From: Liolophura sinensis
Lineage: Eukaryota; Mollusca; Polyplacophora; Chitonida; Chitonidae
Length of the DNA stretch: 64,000 nt
Direction of reading: 5' to 3'
NCBI RefSeq assembly: GCF_032854445.1
Contig: NC_088298.1
Coordinates: forward strand, 13,131,504 to 13,195,503
A model generated the notes under the pieces. That model did no database searches and was not told the DNA's origin. It saw nothing but the letters and a program-made list of their open reading frames with translations. Position numbers and translations under genes: made by a program. Of this stretch, positions 57,572-64,000 are shown piece after piece. How positions within the stretch are numbered: position 1 is the stretch's first letter; each line of letters opens with the position of its first letter.

Positions 57572-58779
57572 ATTCTATTACCTTGATAGCAGCAAAATGT
57601 ATTCGTAATTATAAGAAAAACGCCATTACAGTATAGATTAACAGCAAAAAACGCCCCCACTTTCCCTGACACGTTGTTTTCGTCCAACCGAACGTTCTAA
57701 AGGGGCATGACCTAATTCTCGACGACACCATGATGTGTTTTACAGTGGGTGTTAAAATGCGATGCTAAATATTACGGACGTGCTTCACGACTAGAATGGA
57801 ATAATAGAAAGAATACGTTTGTTTCTCGAAAACAATTCCGACTATAAAATATAGCACTATAAAGTAAAACATCTGCAGGGTTGCTTTCATATTGTCCTGC
57901 ATTCAGCTAAGACGCTGTTATCACGGTGGGCTTCGGTAAGACAGGCACGGTGTCAAACAGCGACAAACACTGACAGTGAGCCGGGGAGGTCGCTCGTTGC
58001 TGGAAGCGAGAGTTCGGGGAGATCAAAAGTTTTCCCAAACTCTGTCTGACGAGCTAAAGGAGCTGGAAACCTCTGGCATCAACAAAACGACAACAAAAGT
58101 GGGGAGCTCAACTGTTTAAGCGTAATTAAAGTTTGAATTACGTACCAAAAAAAAAAATAATAATTGAAACACAAAATTAGTTTAATAATAGTTTGATACT
58201 GAATATTATTTGGTTTACTTGTGTAAATGCTTTGCGGTCGTGTTGTATTCTGTATCAAATTCATAAACACTGGGTAAGGAATGTTGAAATAATGGAACAC
58301 TTCAGATTGCATTTTCAATTTAATATTAATTTCTCAATATATATTGATAAATAACAAAACAATAAAAACATCACAGATATGTGTTTATGTTTATTATAAG
58401 TAAGCAAATAAATATATTATAATTTATATGTTGAAGGTATCATGAAAATAAATATGATTTGCGTTTATTATATTGTGAAAAATAGTGGATGGCTATCACA
58501 ATTTAAATTTGTAATGACGCAATCTGTGCAAAGTTATATGTACATTAAACCAGCCTCGTGCACATGTTTCACTCAGTGCGCTGTACCAGTTACGTAAAAT
58601 ATACACGTCACACTCATGCATAAAGGTCACATGATGTACCAAATTTGAAGATCTGGGTCAACGGCAATATATTGGCGGCAGTCATACAATAGCGTTCGCA
58701 GAGAGAAAACATGAGTAAACGGACTGAACATTGTGGATAAAAAAAACAACAGTTTAACTCAGATAAACATCAAACAAGG

Positions 58780-59537
58780 ATTGGGAGTTGAAAATGACGA
58801 TCTGCAGCCAGTCTGCTTTCCAGAGGATGTGAAGTTGATGTGAACTCTGCTGTTATTTAGTGATGCATTGTTGAACAGCCTTCCAAATCTTTGAGGCGTG
58901 ACTGAAAACTGGAATTTTGCCATTTGGGTTGTATTGCTATTGTTATGTGTAACATTACAGTCGACAGCTTCGGGTATTTGCACTGGGAGTGGCCTGACTG
59001 ACATGGGAGTATTTTCACTCAACGGCATTTTCACTTTCAGCATTTTCTGATAACACACTTGAAGCATGCAGGATAATGCTGATTTCACGGCGCTTTGAAA
59101 CGGACGGTTTGGTGACATAACTCCGTACACTGGATTCATTGCGGTGGTCTGTCACAGATAATAACGTCCATCACAGTAATCCCGGCATCAGCAAGAACTG
59201 TGGCTGTCGTAGCCCGGACGCAGAGATTGGTGCACCGGCGGCTAAGTTTTGCATCGCGGGAAATATCAGATATCGTGGATCCGATCTTTTTTAGACCCAT
59301 TGGTTGATTGCTATACCATGGTTTGTGGTCAACTGGGACGTTTAGGAGAGGCCGCTGAAAGAAAGACTCGGAGGAAGAATTATCAGGTCCGTATGTAAAA
59401 AAAAAAAAACTTTTCGTGAAACCATTATTATCTCTTATTGTGTAGCATTCAAACTTCCCTATGGGCTTTGAATTATCTGTAACCTGATACTTTTCTTCTT
59501 TAAAATAAACGTTCGCTCCGACAGAAAAAATAGCCAT
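58780..59537 (-). pseudogene. Crypton-like tyrosine recombinase, broken
   Basis: Minus strand from 59,537 (MAIFSVGANVYFKEEKYQV). Its later part, from about 59,340, carries the family signature HKPWYSNQPMG followed by RCTNLCVRATTATVLADAG, the region around the catalytic Arg of box II. The usual His of the HxxR motif is Leu here. The frame ends at 59,136, and the GH box and nucleophilic Tyr are not found. A second open piece (59,139-58,759) has the Asn-rich tail (RLFNNASLNNSRVHINF) seen in metazoan Crypton-derived proteins. It is a dead recombinase gene, missing about 30-40 residues of its core. Confidence 0.75.
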
Positions 59538-59742
59538 TTTGTTTCTTTGTTTATATTTGTCGTCTGCTTTATCAATGTAAACAACAACCTCTATCTACCC
59601 ATAGAACTACAATAGACCCGTCCAGAAGTCAAACGCTTCTGCCTCTTGATCGGGGGTATCTAACGACTTAGATAATGTGCACTTGGCATAGAGCCAAGCA
59701 GTGCGTTGTATGTAATAAAAAGGAATCGAAGGGTAATAGAAT

Positions 59743-61954
59743 TGTTTTTTGAGGGTGAGAATTGCTCTCACCATCACTTAAATTGCAATCAACATCACTC
59801 CATTTTTTGGACCTAATTCGGCTTATGCCATACTGCTACGCCGCGTGTAAATTGCTTATACTCGTATTTATGAATTTACATGAACAATTAGAATAAAACC
59901 TTGACAGAGGTAAACTGACAAGAGGCTGTATTTCACCGGTTACGTGTGACCGTTTGTCAGCTATCACACTGTCGTCGCTGCTCTGGTTTTACTCGCTATG
60001 TTGTACATCTTCAATTATATTGAGTCATTTCACAAAGGTGTCCTCTTTTATGAGATCATGCAGTCCAAATACCAAACAAATTAACAACAGTGCTGCTTCT
60101 ATGGAGGGAACGCCAAGCTTACGACACGTAACTTGACACCATATGTAAGTTCAGTACATGAACACTCAGCCGACCTGTGTGTGGCACATAAGGCCATCAT
60201 TACAAATACATTTGTTGGGCAACACACTACCAACCCTCCAAAAAAGGGCTCCAAGATTGTTTTTATCTTTTTTATATTTTCTCGAGCCCTTAATACCTTA
60301 AAATCGATATCTGTTTTCATTACCCAGCAAAGAAAGAAAAATTCCATACTGACCTACCCTATTTTTTCCTAATAAGGTTTAAGGTACATTGAAGTTGACT
60401 CAACCAAGAATTTCTTAAAGATGGCCTTACGTAGACCAAAGACAAGGAAATAAAAATGTAGAATTTAAAGCCTGAAGTATGACAGGGCTAAGGATTGAGC
60501 TCTTGCCTATGAAGCAGGCACTTTACCATTAGGTTATCAGGCCCAACCCTGAACTTGATTCTCAAAAATAACAAAAGTCAACCGTTGCATTATGAAGCAA
60601 TCTTCTGATGCTAATACTAAAAGTGAGAAAATACGAATTAGTATAAAAGTCAACAACAAACACATATTAAAATTTGGAAATTTGTTGCTCATTTCTTTAA
60701 AACCTGAGAGAAAGACAACAATAATTCTTCATGGCAAGGCGAATACTCCCTAAAATCAATGCAAGAGAATTCTGCCTTCTGAAGCATTGGCGACAACGTA
60801 TATTTCAATCTCTGAAGATCAAATAAAATTTGGCAGTTGTTCTTTTTTATTATTAACTCTTCACGGCAAGATCCAGGAAAACGGACCATTCTGAAACTCG
60901 TGGAACATAAAGGACTGCCCAGAGTCTAATGGGACCCCGTGAGTAAAATCGCAGCTTGTGTTTTGTAGATAGGTGTGATTAGAAGTCGTAGCACCACAAA
61001 TTCCTCCTTCAGTGGTTTGGATAGAATGATTTCTTGAGCTAACCTCCTTGAACACCCTATCACCGCTTGCAGAGTGATTGCAGCAGACATCTGTGCAATG
61101 TCCGGCAGCAACAGCTTTTGTACCATTTCTTTGACCATCGTTGCCATCATCATATTCAGAATCACTGACACAGCCGATAAGTTTGCACAGGCATCTGTCC
61201 TAATATCGTCTTTAACGTTATCACCAATAATGTCTTTTCTGAACCTTTTGATATTTCCAATTGACAACAATTTCCCATTTACATCATCATGGGTTTCACC
61301 CTTCCAAGCACACAACTGCTTCAATGAGGTCAGACGGTTGGTGGCGATTGTTGAAATGAAACGGAAAAAATTGCTCGAACTTTATTTCATTGCTAGCCTT
61401 CAAAATTATCTGAAAAAAAAATACATGGAATGTAATATTTACTTCTTTAGTTGACTGGTGATTCAAAATATAGCCTCATAAGCATAAAAGGTCTAGCCAT
61501 ACTCCTTAAAGCACATATACCGCTCCCAACGCTCTCTTTACACCACTGCCACCACTAGACGAGCTTGACCTTTGGAGCCTGACACACGAGACACACGTGG
61601 GTATGTTTCGGCTTAGTTTCATTACCGGTTTCTTCACGCGGAACAATTTAATCAGCATTCAGCATTGAAATTGTTCCAGTTGTTGGTCAGAATCATGTTG
61701 TGCACACTTTGGATGAAGAGAATGCCTGCGCATAAAATATCCTCAGAAACAGAAATTGACGCAGAGCTTTTGTGTTTCTTGACATCACTGCCTGCCTTAT
61801 CACCGTGACCCAATGACCTCGCCGTTGTACAAAATTTGCAACGGTGACAGTCATGTAAATGGAACGTAGAGAGTGGCGCATGCGCTGTACAGAGTATGAG
61901 GTCTATCTCTGTTCTATTCAAATTAGTGTTTGATATTTTAGACGTTGTCTACGT
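59743..61954. other. Gene-free stretch with a tRNA-like fragment
   Basis: No gene supported. It contains a tRNA-like fragment (60,478-60,550). A minus-strand frame of about 100 codons open near 61,205-60,893 is not convincing as an exon. Confidence 0.4.
60478..60550 (-). repeat. tRNA-like sequence (SINE head or tRNA pseudogene)
   Basis: On the minus strand 'gggcctgataacctaatggt' (box A-like), 'tgcctgcttcataggca' (5-bp stem, 7-base loop) and 'gagctcaatcc' (box B-like). The acceptor stem does not pair, so it is not a functional tRNA. Confidence 0.45.
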
Positions 61955-62090
61955 CAAATGACCAGCGAATGATCGTGGGTTTCCCCCGGGCTCTGCCTGG
62001 TTTTCTCCCACCATAATGCTGGCCGCCGTCGTATAAGTGAAATATTCTTGAGTACGGCGTAAAACACCAATCAAATAAATAAATAAATGT
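61955..62090 (+). mobile_element. SINE 3' half, well preserved
   Basis: 'gatcgtgggtttcccccggg', 'ccaccataatgctggccgcc', 'gtcgtataagtgaaatattc' and 'ttgagtacggcgtaaaacac', then aaataaataaat. The least diverged tail in the window. Confidence 0.85.
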
Positions 62091-62714
62091 AGTACACTTA
62101 AATATTCTAGCCCGTTACTTTGCACAGTTTGTAAATACCGCTTTTGTTTTTACATTTTTGGATGTATTACCCCTAGACGTCATAAGTAGGTAAAAGAAAC
62201 ATTTGTTTCATGACGTTCCAGTCTGAGCTCAGAAGCCAACCAGAGCTGGACTGAAACTGTGATCTCAGTGTTTTACTTATTCATTTAACTGACGTAATAA
62301 TGATTTTATGGGTGGAAGAAACCGGAATCCCCTGGGCATCATATGTACTCACAAACTTCCCCCCACATGCCACAAACAGACATGCACACCATATTGGTGG
62401 AAGTCAAGTGGCCTTTAAGAAACAAAAGGCTGCACAAACGGCCCCAAGAGCATCGCCAACAGCTTTTTTGTCATCAAGGCACACTTACAGTGACAACAGG
62501 AGAATATAAAAATTCCCAGTCCAAAGCCGGATCTGAACCCTGAAAAACGAGCACCTTAACCACAAGCTGTTCTCACAGACATTTTCACCTGGCAATGCTC
62601 ATTCCCGCTGCACATCTGCCAAGTTCTCCATCAGGAATGTCCAGCCTAGGTCTAAGTTGCCATTAATCCAGTTGTGGCTGATGCTTATGGCGTCTTCCTG
62701 TAATAAACACAATG
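62091..62714. other. Gene-free stretch
   Basis: No gene or repeat supported before the minisatellite. Confidence 0.4.
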
Positions 62715-63775
62715 ATACAGAAATCCACACCGCCTCCAGCTGAAGGAAATCTCAGCCTACCACAATCTACAATAAAATACCAGCCCACTACACCCAGCTA
62801 CAGGAAATCTCAGCCCATCACACCCAGCTACAGGAAATCTCAGCCCACCACATCCAGCTACAGGAAATCTCAGCCCACCACAACCAGCCACAGTAAATCT
62901 CAGCCCATCACACCCAGCTACAGGAAATCTCAGCCCACCACACCCAGCTACAGGAAATCTCGGCCTACCACAACCAGCTACAGAAAATCTCAGTCCAACA
63001 CACCCAGATACAGAAATCCACACCGCCTCCAGCTGAAGGAAATCTCAGCCTACCACAATCTACAGTAAAATACCAGCCCATCCCACCCAGCTACGGAAAA
63101 TCTTAGTCCACCACACCCAGCTACAGGAAATCTCAGACCACCACAACCAGCTACAGTAAATCTCAGTCCAACACACCCAGATACAGGAAATCTCAGCCTA
63201 CCACACCCAGCTACAGGAAATCTCAGCCTACCACAACCAGCCACAGTAAATCTCAGTCCAACACACCCAGATACAGAAATCCACACCACCTCCAGCTGAA
63301 GGAAATCTCGGCCTACCACAATCTACAGTAAAATACCAGCCCATCACACCCAGCTACGGAAAATCTTAGTCCACCACACCCAGCTACAGGAAATCTCAGC
63401 CTACCACAACCAGCCACAGTAAATCTCAGTCCAACACACCCAGCTACAGGAAATCTCAGCCTACCACAACCAGATACAGTAAATCTCAGTCCAACACACC
63501 CATATACAGGAAATCTCAGACCACCGCACCCAGCTACGGAAAATCTTAGTCCACCACACCCAGCTACAGGAAATCTCAGACCACCACAACCAGCTACAGT
63601 AAATCTCAGTCCAACACATCCAGCTACAGGATATCTCAGCCCTCCTCACCCAGATACAGTAAATCTCAGTCCAACACAGCCAGCTACAGGATATCTCAGC
63701 CTTCCTCACCCAGATACAGTAAATCTCAGTCCAACACACCCATATACAGAAATCCACACCACCTCCAGCTGCAGA
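62715..63775. repeat. 30-bp minisatellite with superimposed longer period
   Basis: About 30 units of cccagctacaggaaatctca-type sequence (unit length 30 bp, partner half 'gcccaccaca'). A distinct 75-bp insert beginning 'atacagaaatccacacc' interrupts it at about 62,715, 63,008, 63,271 and 63,745. As 30 is a multiple of three, both strands have long open frames of 10-residue repeats (SYRKSQPTTP on plus, GLRFPVAGCG on minus). There is no start context, splice signal or non-repetitive domain, so I do not call a gene. Confidence 0.93.
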
Positions 63776-64000
63776 AAATTTGAGTTTGAACCGTTCCTTG
63801 GCACTTTTTTATGGTGTAAACCAAGACTTAAGCTTCGATATAGCTCAAAGTATTGGTGGAAGAACAGCGCGGTTTGAACCATTCCAGTCCTCGTCCCGAA
63901 CTACATTGAATCAGCACAATTTTGAGCACAATTCAACAATTCTGCCCAATAAAGTTTTTGCACTTATTAAATATTTCACGAAAAGTTGTGTGCCGTTCGG
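63776..64000. other. Unassigned right edge
   Basis: 225 bp with no feature I can support. Confidence 0.4.

Larger units (their letters stand above)
57401..59742. mobile_element. Crypton-like tyrosine-recombinase element copy B
   Basis: A 2.3-kb unit homologous to 40,137-42,235 but longer and without the Tc1 insert (empty site near 57,768). It opens with the 66-bp foldback, then 'attctattacctt', and closes with 'gggtaatagaat', an 11-bp inverted pair. It carries a broken minus-strand tyrosine-recombinase gene. Classic Cryptons lack inverted repeats, so either the termini are coincidental or this is a distinct lineage. Confidence 0.7.

Noticed and set aside
60893..61205. Possible terminal exon of an unknown minus-strand gene (open for ~100 codons, Cys-containing)
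   Set aside because: The acceptor lacks a pyrimidine tract, an equally long open frame overlaps in another register, and no partner exon or known domain is seen.
62712..63068. Collagen-like or silk-like repetitive protein gene
   Set aside because: Openness on both strands follows from a 30-bp unit; no start context, signal peptide or splice signal.

Overview
The window is nuclear DNA of a metazoan, most probably a marine mollusc. It holds multi-copy tRNA-derived SINEs of a type common in molluscs, intron-poor Toll-like receptor genes with one LRR C-terminal cap, a Polinton/Maverick element, and Tc1/mariner and tyrosine-recombinase elements in AT-rich non-coding DNA. There are no bacterial operons, rRNA genes or CRISPR arrays. 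The organism call is inference.

Layout. (1) 1-20,203: an uninterrupted satellite of about 37 head-to-tail copies of a ~548-bp monomer that runs off the left edge. Five-monomer higher-order repeats dominate on the left and a two-monomer pattern on the right. (2) 20,204-28,485: a GC-richer, decayed Polinton that abuts the satellite directly. In order it has DNA polymerase B (+, N-terminus missing), integrase (-, open), three small membrane proteins (-), an unknown small ORF (-), packaging ATPase (-), major capsid protein (-), a divergently transcribed membrane/coiled-coil protein (+), another small membrane protein (-), and a right end of hairpin-bearing repeats. Most genes carry frameshifts; the integrase and two small membrane proteins stay open. 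(3) 28,486-64,000: AT-rich host DNA with a cluster of three Toll-like receptor loci. One, at 30.6-33.1 kb, is broken by a frameshift in the membrane segment. One, at 43.7-46.3 kb, is intact with 844 codons. One, at 54.8-56.9 kb on the minus strand, is a clear pseudogene.

The receptor cluster is full of mobile DNA. There is an apparently intact mariner-superfamily element with perfect 27-bp terminal inverted repeats (47,454-48,841) and two dead Tc1-like DD34E copies. A pair of related elements carries a Crypton-like tyrosine-recombinase remnant; one of them holds a nested Tc1 insertion whose empty site is preserved in the other. At least a dozen SINE pieces, a family of short inverted-repeat elements, and several minisatellites complete the picture.

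Functionally, the only host gene that looks competent is the Toll-like receptor at 43.7-46.3 kb (extracellular recognition, TIR signalling). The Polinton genes form a virus-like replication, integration and capsid set that can no longer work as a whole. The features most worth follow-up are the satellite/Polinton junction, the satellite's changing higher-order structure, the receptor split exactly between ectodomain and TIR domain, the near-identical TIR stretch in two receptors, and the nested element pair.
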